This document shows, one piece after another, positions 42,024 through 53,432 of a stretch of 64,000 bases of DNA. The notes under the pieces were generated by a model. That model was not told the origin of the DNA and did no database searches. It saw nothing but the letters and a program-made list of their open reading frames with translations. The stretch is taken from positions 6,833,001-6,897,000 of the forward strand of contig NC_080561.1 in the NCBI RefSeq assembly GCF_030253575.1, read 5' to 3'. Source of the DNA: Rhododendron vialii. Lineage: Eukaryota; Streptophyta; Magnoliopsida; Ericales; Ericaceae. The stretch's first letter is position 1. Each line of letters starts with the position of its first letter. Made by a program: the position numbers and the translations under genes.

Positions 42024-43857
42024 CTCTTTGATACATCTTATACTAGCTTCAGAGAAAGTTCCCAAACATATGACCTACATACCAAACGACAACGCAGCAC
42101 AAAAAAAAATGCCTCAAGAAAAACGATATAGTGAACAACTGAGCAACAGATAAAATACTTTACTCATCGGTCTACATAGTTAGAAAAGAGCAAAGCGATC
42201 AGCTCTCAGCCTTTGCCATTGGACCAAAACTAAAGGGAAAGTGACAGAAATAGTAAAAGCAAACAACGCGATTAAAAATTCCATTGAAACTTCCCCCAAT
42301 GACCAGGCAAAAGAATCTAAGAGGAAAGGTTCAGCTTCTCCCCATGTTGAAACAAAAAGCCACCAACAGTTAAAGTTGCAAACTTGCACATAATGGTAAT
42401 TAACTTAAGAACAAACAAACCTTTCACTCACGAAACAAAACGTAAAAGGAGCTTTCCCGATGTTGCAACTAAGTTGCACAAACGCTTACCAAGCTTAGTT
42501 AGTCGGACGAAGCCCTACGGTCAGTTTATTTCAATGGAAATACAAACTGGAAGTAGGAGGGAGCAAACACATTCATCAGTGAAGTGTAAGCAGCAACTGT
42601 GTAAGAAATCGGAGAAAACTCCACCACAAAACACACAGAAGATATACAACACAGACGGGAAACACCAAACACACTAAGCGATGACATAGGACTAGACCCC
42701 GGGATAACAGGAGGTGAACCCAGCTCTGTTGCCTGTGCTTGCCTTCACAGCTCTCCACACACTAATGGTGTCTCTAATAGAACTCAACAATTTAGAAGTT
42801 ATCTAACAAACATCCAAGCGGATCAAAAAAAAAACAAACAAACATCCAAGCGGATCAAAAAAAAAAACAAACAAACATCCAAGTATTTACGCCGAAAGAT
42901 CCTCTGATTTCCTCTCTCACCACGTATGGTAGATAATGATAACAGGAAATACTTTTACCATACCTTTCCCGAAACCTTTCTCCTTTACGTGTCGGCAAAA
43001 CAATCGATTTCATCAATTAAACTTAGGGGGGTCTCTAGTAATTTGATTCTTTGCAGGAATAACTTTTCAATATCCACACAGCACCTGAGAATGATCGCTC
43101 AAAAAACAAGTCCAGATGAGATTCCACAGTTCCTCTATCAGACAGGACCAACCTCGGTCACAGGAAATTCCCGAGCAAGCCAATCTACCATAACTATTTA
43201 GTTCAAAGTGGACTGTGATCCAATGAATGAAGGCCCATCTAGCGGCCTGTCTCCTAAACCAAATAACGGGGAACCATTTTTTTGATATCATGGGGTCTTC
43301 TAATAGCCTCCCAAGCTCTCTTGATTGAGTAGTCATCATTCTTGGCTAGTCCTCCTTTGAGATGTCTGGCATTAGAGATGCAGGGGTACGGTGAATGATT
43401 TCCTATGTCACCCCATTCCTCTCCCTAAGCCACTTCCACGCTCCATCACTGGTGATTGAAGACACCTTGACAGCTAGGGATCTCAAGATTATAAACAAAC
43501 CTAACCCCAAATCTCTTATGTACAGGCCCCAAAGGCTCCCAATATATCCAGCAACAAAAAAAGGGAATTTAGGAATCCTACTCTAATGGAGTATTGAATC
43601 AAGGGCTGACAAATGGTTTCAAGACTTAACACTATTTTAAAACACCATAAAGAATCAGCATGAATAGGCCAAATACATAAACAACTATTCAAAACAAGAC
43701 AAATTGCACTTGTATCAGATAGTGGTAGTGGTATCAGAAAGGAAGAAGAGATAGCAATGGAGCAACAAAGACACAACAAAATGAAAACATACAGCTAAGC
43801 TCGTACATATTACCTGCCCATATCTAGAAGTTAGTTTTTTGTGATTCTTAGCATTGC

Positions 43858-44295
43858 CTATTATTTTTCCTCATGCCGATCAAAGACAACTAACTTTTCG
43901 ATGTAATTTGAACAAAACTCAGCCAGTCCTTGATGAACTCAAGGGTTTCCAAGAATCTGGAAAACTATCACAAAGGATCATAAATTTAGTCCAAGAATCA
44001 CTGACACCAAACTCTTTCATCACCCAAACATCTGCCTGATAATCATTACACCACTTAACCCACACACAAAGGCACCCTCCAAGAACAGTAAGTTCGTCAC
44101 CCTTACAATCCACGGATGGCACAGTACAAAAATCTTCATCTGCTAAATCAAGTGCAGCAATAACTTAAACGTATTAGTTCTAGCAAACCAATGCAGTGTG
44201 CCCCACTAACTTAAACGTATTTATGTCCATTACTTGAATGATCATAAGGCAAGTTCTCAATCTTTTTCCAAGAATTTGTCCTCAACGAATATATA
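43858..44295 (-). pseudogene. F-box gene C-terminal half tail downstream of the intact gene (unit C)
   Basis: Minus-strand homology from the SWKKIEN equivalent to near the C-terminus. The open part (43919-44122) reads MPSVDCKGDELTVLGGCLCV, then WVMKEFGVSDSWTKF. No F-box, and frames are broken on both sides. Same border sequence as the tails in units A and B. Confidence 0.85.
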
Positions 44296-44389
44296 TATAT
44301 TACTTGACCATATCCAGAAGAAATGAAAAAATACAGCTAAGTTCATACATAGTACCTGTCCATATCTAGAAGTTAGTTTGTTGTGATTC

Positions 44390-45412
44390 TTAGCATTGCC
44401 CATTGGGTGAAACAAGGCTCTCCACATAAGTTCCTCCAACAAAATCAATTGGAAGGCCGTGAACCACTAGCTCCTTGGATTTTTCTTCCTGCGGATCATA
44501 GAGAACCAACTTTTTGTTGTTTACACGGAACAAAACTCGGTCAGCGCTTAATGAACTCAAGGGTCTCCAATTATGAAATCTATCGTAAGTGACTGTAAAT
44601 TTAGTCCAAGATTCACCAACACCATACTCTTTCATCACCCAAAAATCTGCACGACTACTATCATAGAACTTAGCTTTCACCCAAAGGCACCCTCCATGAA
44701 CAAAAAGATCAAAACCCGTACAATCCAAAGTTGGAATGGTGCGAATTTTTTCAACTGCTAAATCAACTGCAAGAATAACCGTACTCATACTAGTTCTCGC
44801 AAACCAGTGGAGTGCCCCGCTAACAAGAACCCCAGAATTATCTCCCATGACCGAATGGCCACAAGGAGAGTACTCAATCTTTTTCCAAGAATTGGTCCTC
44901 AAGGCATATAAACTGACTACGCAATCAGCTGAGTCCCTGCTGTAACGAGAAATACTTACAACTTTGAAATCGTGGCTCCGTGAGTCGTAACCAAACCCGT
45001 AAAAATTGAGAAAGTTCCAAGAGTGGAGTTTAAAAGGAGATGGCGGTAATTTTCTAAATTCTCTAGTGGACGGGTTAGCCAAATAGTAATGGACGCCTAA
45101 ATAATCGCCAATCAATAACAAGCCATCACACGAACCGTAGACGTCGAAACCTAGGTACTCGGTTGGGATTTTCAGGATTGCTTGCACCGATTTATCACCA
45201 AATTGAGACGATTCCAAGTCCACGGAGTATAGGTTGTCATCGCGCCGAAGAATCACACGCTCGTGTTTGTTGTTAGCGATTTGAGTTCGGATGAAATGAG
45301 GGTGGGAGATTAGAGATCGCCATGGTTTGGAAACGCACCTGAATCTGCAGAGGGAGACGACGGGGAGTCGAGAGAGTATGTCGAAGATGATCTCGTCGGG
45401 AAGGTTCGGCAT
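44390..45412 (-). CDS. F-box protein with FBA domain, CPR30-like, copy 2
   Basis: Single exon, 340 residues, starting MPNLPDEIIFDILSRLP and ending SPNGQC. The F-box (residues 1-45) is almost identical to copy 1. The FBA part shows GSCDGLLLIGDYLG, NPSTREFRKLPPS and FGYDSRSHDFKVV. It is 12 residues shorter than copy 1, through small in-frame gaps around the first blade and the extreme C-terminus. The open frame over its whole length, with in-frame indels only, argues for a functional gene. Same expected role as an SCF substrate receptor. Upstream similarity to copy 1 ends about 45 bases before the ATG, so the two genes have different promoters. Confidence 0.93.
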   Translation of the reverse strand: MPNLPDEIIFDILSRLPVVSLCRFRCVSKPWRSLISHPHFIRTQIANNKHERVILRRDDNLYSVDLESSQFGDKSVQAILKIPTEYLGFDVYGSCDGLLLIGDYLGVHYYLANPSTREFRKLPPSPFKLHSWNFLNFYGFGYDSRSHDFKVVSISRYSRDSADCVVSLYALRTNSWKKIEYSPCGHSVMGDNSGVLVSGALHWFARTSMSTVILAVDLAVEKIRTIPTLDCTGFDLFVHGGCLWVKAKFYDSSRADFWVMKEYGVGESWTKFTVTYDRFHNWRPLSSLSADRVLFRVNNKKLVLYDPQEEKSKELVVHGLPIDFVGGTYVESLVSPNGQC

Positions 45413-45450
45413 CTCAACCGTAATCCCTAACAGAGAGAGAGAGACCTATG

Positions 45451-46023
45451 CTTTCCGAACATTTTCCGCAAAACTCTTCTACTACCAGTAATGTTCGAAA
45501 AATTACTTGTTTGCCATCATTAAATCATTGCATTGAGAACACAAGGTCTGGGGGCTAATCCGGTCTCTTACCACTCGCTCTTTGAAAATGAACGATTCAT
45601 ACTTGCAGAAATCTGAATCGTTCATTTTCTTTCACGAACATTTTTATGTATTGATAGTCATGTATCCTATGCGCATACCGATTCTCTGAACTATAAATGA
45701 AGGAAGCATGATAATGTGCACAGAAATTGAATTGGATTTTTAGGTCTGCCATCTCTGATGTCTTTTGGTTTTGATTTGGGGACATGGTTCCGCAGTAAAA
45801 CAGGTATTGAGAGTTACAGTTTCAGTGATATTCTGATGAGGAACAGTCACTTTGTGTATATTGCCAAAGGTTAGATCTGTTTCAAATTCTCTTCACCCAT
45901 ACCCTAATGAATGAAGACTTATGCGGATTCTGTTGTTGTGATGTGTTGTTGTGTATCCTAACACCATCGGAGGATATACCGTTCTACCTTCTCTCTCTCA
46001 CTCCCTCCCTTCTTCCCCTTTCC
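45451..46023. other. Upstream of F-box copy 2, no gene seen
   Basis: AT-rich. Includes a short inverted match (GAAAATGAACGATTCATACT / AATCGTTCATTTTC at 45584-45630). No recognised feature. Confidence 0.5.
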
Positions 46024-46196
46024 TTCTTTCTCAAACAAACCGCCCTGAGGGGACTTCTTATAAGGGTAGATTGTGAGAGCCCTTAATTCAAGTATCAAAG
46101 CAAATATTCTCAAGAACAATAGATAAACCTCAAATGTCTTTTGGAGCCTTGAAAGATTTGAAAGATTCGGTAGATCCTCTCTTGCCAAATGAAATA

Positions 46197-46660
46197 CTCC
46201 CTTCCTGCCACAATTTTTGGGGGGCATCCATCTTCTTAGGGAACATCAACCTTACAAACTAAGAATAATTTGATTTCGGATAAAATAAATAAATAATACT
46301 TTGATTTCCCAAAATACTCTTGATATGACGTCTAGTACAATGTCAAAATAATATTTCAATGTGATTGTGACTTAAAAAGAAAAGGCAAAATCAGAAATGT
46401 ACACAATTATACCTATGGTATTTCCCGGTACTTCCCTTTGGAAGGCTATGGATTCGAGTTTCGTCAAGGACATTGTGGTTTAAGGGTACAACTTTTGAAT
46501 TCCTTGTGAATTAACTGACTAACTACTTCTAACTGCCGCTGATGTATGCCGCTTGGCAAAAAAAATAAAAATAAAAATAAAAACAATGTAAATCAACATA
46601 CATTTTGGAACACCAAAACAAAAAAGGGAATCATAGGCTAAGAAAATTGGACAGGGGGAA
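46197..46660. mobile_element. Stowaway-like MITE with SINE-like piece (second copy)
   Basis: Sister of 36857-37280. TA on both sides, termini CTCCCTTCCTGCC and ...GGACAGGGGGAA. The internal SINE-like piece at about 46420-46590 has GGATTCGAGTTTCG and ends in repeated AAATAAAAATA. Confidence 0.65.
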
Positions 46661-47440
46661 TACTTATCATAGCGGCCCAATCAATTTCCTTGCTATGTTG
46701 TAGAAAGATTTACAAATTGGAATTTGCCAATGAGCCATCATATTTCATTACTAGTAATTGCTCGTATCTAAAGGCATGATGCAATGCTTTGTAAATATAG
46801 CCTAAATGAAATATCAAATTTCACTTTTTTGAAAGTTTTTTTGTGGATACAACGGTTCTTTTTGACGTCGTCTCACATAAGGTGAGTCTCTAATATGTGT
46901 ATGGTCCCACCTTATGTTAGAAGAGCATTACAAATAACCATGAATTAGAAAAAATTTCCTTCTCCCAACAAAATCTACTTCGCGGAAATTTTCATTTTAA
47001 GAATAAGTTTCAAACACGGTCTATCTAACTAAGTTCATAAAATAGTCTAACACAACAAATATTACCAAATCTATTTAATTTCATTAGTTGCATTCAATGA
47101 TAGTATCAGAGATATTAAGAAGGTATAATCATACGGGATTCCAACTTGAATTCAATTTTTTGAACGTCCACTCACTCAAAAGTGACACCCCTATCGCACT
47201 TGTTTCTTTAACTGACCTAGAAAAATAAAAAAGCAAAATAGTTCCAAGATTACATATATGATATAACCAAGTGAGGAGTAGAGTTTGAAACTCTGTCTAC
47301 CCAAAAGACTCCAACAAAAAACCTACAATCTTCAATCCAAAACAGATCATGAAACTCCAAATCATCTAAACCAACAGCTCAAGTTGTATTAAATAACAAT
47401 GTTGTTCGCTTACCTTTTAGTTAAAAAAAAGAATCTAACA
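46661..47440. other. AT-rich intergenic, no gene seen
   Basis: No open frame or repeat end recognised apart from the shared segment up to about 46765. Confidence 0.5.
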
Positions 47441-48035
47441 CGAAGAATTACTATTGGCCGCGAAGAATTGCTCCTGGCCGAGAAGAATTACTCTTGGACG
47501 CATCGAATTACTCCTGGCCACAAAAAATTACTCTTGACCGCAAAAAATTACTCATGTCCACTACGAATTACTTTTGGCCGCAAACAATTGCTCTTAGCCG
47601 TATCAAATTGCACTTGGCCTCACATAATTGCACTTGGCCACAAAGGATTGCAAGACCATAAAGTAATTCGATGCGGCCAAGTACAATTAAATGCGGCCAA
47701 GAGTAATTTATAGCGGCCAAGTGCAATTCGTAGTGGCCAAGAATAATTATGTGCAGTCATGAGTAATTTTTTGCAGCCAGGAGTAATTCTTTGCGGCCAA
47801 GAGCAATTTAACGCAGCCAAGCGCACTTTGATGCGGCCAAGCGCACTTTGATGCGGCCAAGTGCAATTCAATGCGCTCAAGTGCACTTCAATATAGTCAA
47901 AAGTAATTCTTTCCAGACACGAATAATTCATTGTGGCCAAATGTAGTTCATCGCGGCCATGAATAATTCAGTACAGCCATGAGTAATTCTTTGCAATAGA
48001 AGTAATTTTTGCGGCCAAGAGTAATTCTTTGTGAA
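47441..48035. repeat. 30-bp unit array that switches orientation (foldback-like)
   Basis: About 20 units of roughly 30 bp with the core GCGGCCAAGAGTAATTC. In 47441-47650 the units run in one orientation (AATTACTC..TGGCCGC) and from about 47670 to 48035 in the other (GCGGCCAAG.GTAATT). Because the unit is a multiple of three without stops, open frames of 104 and 106 codons arise on opposite strands with a 10-residue period (ITxGRKxLLL, NYSWPLRI). These are by-products, not genes. No terminal element or target duplication was found. Confidence 0.9.
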
Positions 48036-48158
48036 CTTCTAATCTTGGCCATTGGCTTCAATGGTTGGGATGGAATGCCTTTTTTGTATCTCCGGAACGC
48101 TCCCTTATATATATACTAGTGAATGTCCGTGCCTGCTCCGAATCGATAGCCAAAAAAT

Positions 48159-48433
48159 TACTCCCTCCGTCCCTTTTTAAGTGTCCTGCTTCGTAACTCC
48201 AACTTATTAAAAAGACATCATCATTACACCTTTCACATCAACTTTTTCCTCCACTTTCCCTACTTACCCATCATCATTACACTTTTACTCACTAACTTTT
48301 CAAAATAAAATCTACTTTTAGGGACAAAATAGACAATACACCAACTTTTACCCCCTAACTTTACAAAATGGACACTTATTAAGGGACAGCCCAAAATGAA
48401 ATACTGGACACAAAAAAAGGGACGGAGGGAGTA
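48159..48433 (-). mobile_element. Stowaway-type MITE, copy 3 (reverse orientation)
   Basis: The element is 48161-48431 with TA on both sides. Termini CTCCCTCCGTCCC and GGGACGGAGGGAG are the best preserved of the three copies, suggesting the youngest insertion. Confidence 0.95.
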
Positions 48434-51400
48434 TTAAGTTTTATCCCTCCAACCTCTTTAACACAATGGCAGAAAAAAATCAATAGAGCATCATTTTCTT
48501 CACTCATCAATGACTGTGCTTAAATATCCATGTTTAAAAACACATTGTAAATAACCTATTCTTCCCCCAATTGATTATCTCCACTTATCCTTCCCCCAGT
48601 TGTAAATCAGTATCACAAAGCGTATGAATATCAATATAAATTTTATGAGTTACTTTCAATGAAAGACATCCCGAACCAATAATCATTCACAAAGACTATC
48701 AAATTTAGTACATACCAACATCAACACCACCTTCATACAGGATCATTCGATTTTGCCTCCAAAAAAAATTCCATTGAAAGCCATAAGAAAATATTACTTG
48801 AAGCAGTAGTCCCAAGTCCAAACAATCACATCGCAATACTTCTCAAGCAACTGTGAGGACCTAGTCAATCACATAACCACCATCTCTTGCCAGCATAAAA
48901 AATTAGGAACCAATGTTATAGACAAAGGGCAGTGCAATTGGATTTAATCCATCACCAAGATTGTAGATCGAAAATATAACTTCAATCCCACTCTCCCAAT
49001 TGCACAATACATGCCTAGTACTACAACTAAGTGGATTCAAACAAAATGAAACCTAGATAGCCAAACCAACACATGTTAACTGAAGACTTTACATTTACAA
49101 AATTAATTTATGTTGTCTATAGCTTCCCCCAAAAGCTATTTTAACCATGAAACAACAAAGAACGAAGCAACATAAAAAAAAAATTAGGCTTAAAATAGTT
49201 ACATACTTGTGGCAAAGCGTAGATCGGGCGAGAAAGAATCCACTAAGCGAAGCACAAATAGATTGTTCCCTTGCATCTTGAAAGAATTGGATCGAATCCT
49301 TTGCATCTTGAAAATGATGACTAAACCATTCAGAAATGTTGAAAAAGAGTTACACTATTTTCAGAAATGTGCCATGCACGGGATGAATCAAAGTACACAT
49401 AGTTAATCTAAATTCATATCAAACAAAAAAATTCTTATTCTAAATTGTCAACATCATTCAACAACAAAAAAATAAAACAAAATTCAAGTTAACAAAATAA
49501 ATCAGAATTTAACCTAACAAAGACGGTTGGTCATCATGAAGACTCCAATGCTCCTTTGTCCCTCAATATTCTTAAGATTAAGATGGCTGAGGAGCTCCTT
49601 TAGGCACGCATCTAACCTTCCTTTCCTGGACAAAGGACGTGCTAGAACACCACGCCAAAGCCCCTTTCTAGGAATACCTGCACCAATCACCACCAACCAA
49701 AAACTTAGAGACATAATACATACTAACGATATCATCACGCCAGAAAATAGACTGATTATAATAACCTAATCAAAATTCTTCCATAATTATAATGAAATTA
49801 ATGTAAACCAATTGTTCGGAGTGTTTGTAAATAGCAGAGGAGAAGCATAAGGACTGATCATGAGCCATGAAGCACACTTTTAGGGAAAACATTGGCATTA
49901 TTGTCTTGATCTCATTGCCAATCATTGCACTTGAAGTAGAATCCCAATAAAAAAATGAAGATCATTAGAGCTAATAGTAGTACAAAACAACTAAATCAAA
50001 GCAACTACACCTTTTTACCAATGTTTAAAGGGAGAAATGAATGCTAAGAGGCATATTGAAATCTTTGAAATGGAAAACAATGGCTGAAAAAAAAAAGATG
50101 GTAGAAATTTTTTTATCTGTTGCTATCCGTTGTCCTTAGGAAGCCTATCGGATTTTCAAAGATTAGTAAACAAAAAATTAATGAACACATTTTCTCGGAA
50201 GCCTATCAAATTAAATTAGTTAACAAAACATATGTCCAGATTTTCAAAGAAACCATTTGCAAATTTCAAAGGCAGAAATCAAAATAAGAAGTTTGGATAA
50301 TCATTTCTAAATAAGATCAAACGGAAGTAGAAATAAAAAAAAATCATATAAGAATAGGAATATTGTTAATACTTACAACGCTAGTTCTTCATATAAAGTT
50401 TCAATTTTGCCAAAAAAAAATCCCTTGAAATTACTTTGACAGCAATTTGAAGTTTCAGTTTTGCAGGAAAATTCACTTGAAATTATGATGCCTCCAAAGC
50501 TTCCATTTTATGTCGTCACTCCTATGAATCTGCAAATAGCAAATAAAAAGAAAATTATTAGTAACTCTGTGAAAATAAAGACTAATGTAGAAAAAAGACG
50601 ATATAGATTTCAATAACAAAGAAAAAAACATAGAAAGTCTAAATGACTTAATGCATAAAAGAGACCTTTTGATTTTTGTAGATCAAACATATGTTTCAAA
50701 TAAAGTAGAGATTTGTTAGTAAAGAGTTTTTTCTTCATAAGCTCTTCCAATTATTTGTTTCCTTTTGAAACCAAATTGCCAAATAAATCGAAAATCATGG
50801 GATGTGGTAACCAATCCTATTAAAAAATAGTCACTTTTATAAAAGGGGGTAACCAATTCCGTGATTACCAAATGAGAAACTTAAAAAAAAAGAAGGTTAT
50901 TCTTTTAAAATCTGAACCCACAAAATCACGGGGAAGGAAAATCATGGAATCTTAATTACCAAATTTTACAAAGAATTGCTGTAGAAACTACTTTAAATGG
51001 TAATGGGGAGTACTCCTACGGTTTTCTTTGGAAAAATGCTGCCGTAAGGATAATAATTATGGGATGATTTTGCCATGTTAATGATTTATGTTTCCTTTTC
51101 AGTTTGGAATTCTCGCAAGTCATGGGATTAGAATATGGAATGTAATTATGGCAGATTTCGTTTCATAAAGGCGGGATAAAAAGCAAAGTATTTACCAAAA
51201 CACCATTTTATAGAATGAAGGGGGGAGATTTATACAGAATGAGGGATAAATCTTAAGTGTTGGTTGTCTTCAAATATCACAAAATTTGGAAAGTTTTGGT
51301 AATATTTTTTTTTTTAAATTCAAAAAAAAATCACAGAGACATTAATTTACAGTTATTATGAGTAAATAAACCCATGTGACAATTGTGTAATATGTGCAAA

Positions 51401-51780
51401 AAGTGTGATCACTTTACTGAAAGGAGACTGAGCCTAAATCATTGGATTAAAGTAATCATCTATTGCAATAACTTGTCTTTTGTTAAGTATGGATGAACTT
51501 ACACCCTTGTGTTATGTACTATAGAAAATTATGTTAAATAAAAAAATTAACTCCAATGCGAAAACACAGACACATGTATATTTTCGTTGGCTTTCAACCT
51601 TCCTGATGAAAGGCGAAGATGAATTTATGTCTTTGAATCAAGATGCAACAAAATCAATACATTTGCTGTCACCAACATATTGCAATGAAACAAATAACTA
51701 AATATATAATTAATTATTTTTTCCCTTAATCTTTCGATCAACTAAACATTTAGCAGTCTGAATATATTTTAAAAAAATTC
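48434..51780. other. Gene-poor AT-rich stretch
   Basis: No confident gene. One exon-like piece lies on the minus strand at 49519-49680, preceded by TGGTGCAG and open as GIPRKGLWRGVLARPLSRKG, continuing to MMTNRLC and a stop. I do not recognise it and see no partner exons. Otherwise only AT-rich DNA and short A tracts. Confidence 0.35.
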
Positions 51781-52159
51781 CATGTTTTTGGGAACCATAT
51801 ATGATCGAGTTTGTGCTAGTACAGTACTGTAGGGTAATGGGGTATGATGGCATTCCAAGTAGCTCAACATCACATTTATTAGTATTATTATTTTTTCTTA
51901 GTATTAACATTTAACTGCTAGTAATAGGGGCTAGTAGCAGGTTTTTTTTTCCTCTATACCCAAGTATTGCTTTACACCGTAGGATTAGTGGTAATCTTGT
52001 GAGACTTGGTCTCCTTAATTTTGTCCACAATATTAGAATCTCACCCTAACAAATTATTTATACATGGGATTAGTGGTAATCTTGTGAGACTTGGCGTCCT
52101 TAATTTTCCTCACAATATTAGAATCTCACCCTAACAAACTATTTATACATCATACTAAC

Positions 52160-52175
52160 TCCTATATATATATAC
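52160..52175 (+). promoter_or_regulatory. Possible TATA region of unit E transcript
   Basis: TATATATATA at about 52165, just before CACCGCGCAAACC and a conserved leader (ACTCAGT...TTCTCTTTGAATAATCCA). Conserved at the same place in unit D (38505-38515). The tandem GATTAGTGGTAATC blocks lie immediately upstream. A promoter role is inferred from position only. Confidence 0.35.
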
Positions 52176-53147
52176 CACCGCGCAAACCTTTGATTTCACT
52201 CAGTGTTCTCTTTGAATAATCCACACCTAACCATACCTTTCCTCTGCCTTTAAGGCTTCAATCGGTTCACAGATTCTAAAAAAGCTATTGCTGTTTTCCT
52301 TTTTCGTTATATATAATTGAGGGTTAACCTTCATTAATTATTTCATTTGCCCAACAGTTCAGGAGAACAACACAAACAGTCCACTTCAGGTACTTTTTCA
52401 TCTGTGTATGTGAACATGCTATACCCAACATTAGAATCTACCAAATTGATAATTTGAGTATTTGAGATTGATCATGTGTACTTATTCTCGGGTTTGAGCT
52501 GGGTATTCTATTAGGATTCTCTATTACCTTTTCTTACGTATTAACATTTCGGCAGCCGGCTTTGAAAGTATGTGCCATGTTTCTAGGTTTTGGTAATTGT
52601 GGTTCTCCCCTGTATTTTGTCTAGAATCTGTACTGCCTTCGGACTTTTATTGAATGGAATTGATTCCTCTTTAAAAAAAAAGAAAAGAGAAGAAGATAGG
52701 TTATGTCATATGTGTACCGGTACAAGTTTTCTGGTGCCTAATACATGTTTGATGAAATCCTTTAACAGCGGTTATGTGTGTGATTCGCATGTGTTTCTTC
52801 CCAAAGTCATCATTCTTCAAGATTCTGGCCTAACGAGGGATTTAAATTGAACAAAGGATAAATGGGTGCGCCATTTGGTGTAAAACCAAGAATTTCATTT
52901 GACCTAACCAACACCATAATTTCTGTTGCTAATTTCGCTTGGTATATATTCTCCAATTGCATGCCTTGGTTGCAGATTATTTGTCCTTGATTTCATGTCA
53001 TATCCACACTAGTCAATGATTTCAAGTGGATTTCTTCATGTAACAAACAATTTGATATAGATTTTTTTTTTCTTGGTGATTTTTGGGTATGGAGTGTTGC
53101 TGCAATTTGAGCTTTCTTCTCAAGTTTAAATTTGTGTATTACTTAAA

Positions 53148-53432
53148 ATGGAAGACCAGTTTGATCAGAACATCAAGCAAGGCTCCTTGTATACTGTAAA
53201 ACATACTAAGAGGCCCACTCCTATTGCGTGGTATGAATTTGATACTTTGCCTACTAGTGATGATGGGAAAAAAACGGCCAAGTGTAAAAAGTGTGGGCGA
53301 AAGTATGTTGTTAGTGGAGCAGGCACATCAAATTTGTTACGGTATATGATTAATTTGAATGATTCTAGAACTCTCTTACGAAAAGAAACATATTTTGCAT
53401 CAACTAAATATTACAAAAGTTCTAATATTTGA
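53148..53432 (+). pseudogene. BED-type zinc finger fragment
   Basis: The open frame starts MEDQFDQNIKQGSLYTVKHT. Residues about 27-67 look like the start of a BED finger: WYEFDTLPTSDDGKKTAKCK, then CGRKYVVSGAGTSNLLRYM (C-x2-C ... H replaced by Y/M near LLRHM of typical fingers). BED fingers are the DNA-binding part of hAT transposases and of domesticated hAT-derived plant proteins. The frame runs into the inverted repeat at 53381 and stops at 53432, so the rest of the protein is missing. Confidence 0.7.

Larger units (their letters stand above)
40903..45450. repeat. Segmental duplication unit C (contains intact F-box gene)
   Basis: Collinear with units A and B. It begins at ATCAAAAGTAGCAAAATACA directly after the 71-bp tandem repeat and carries the terminal-repeat insertion 41281-42023. 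A tandem repeat of CATCCAAGCGGATCAAAAAA lies at 42820-42885. Confidence 0.85.

Noticed and set aside
47399..47940. 104- and 106-codon repeat-peptide frames
   Set aside because: They arise because the 30-bp repeat is a multiple of three without stops. Similar frames exist on both strands and no start context or conservation is seen.
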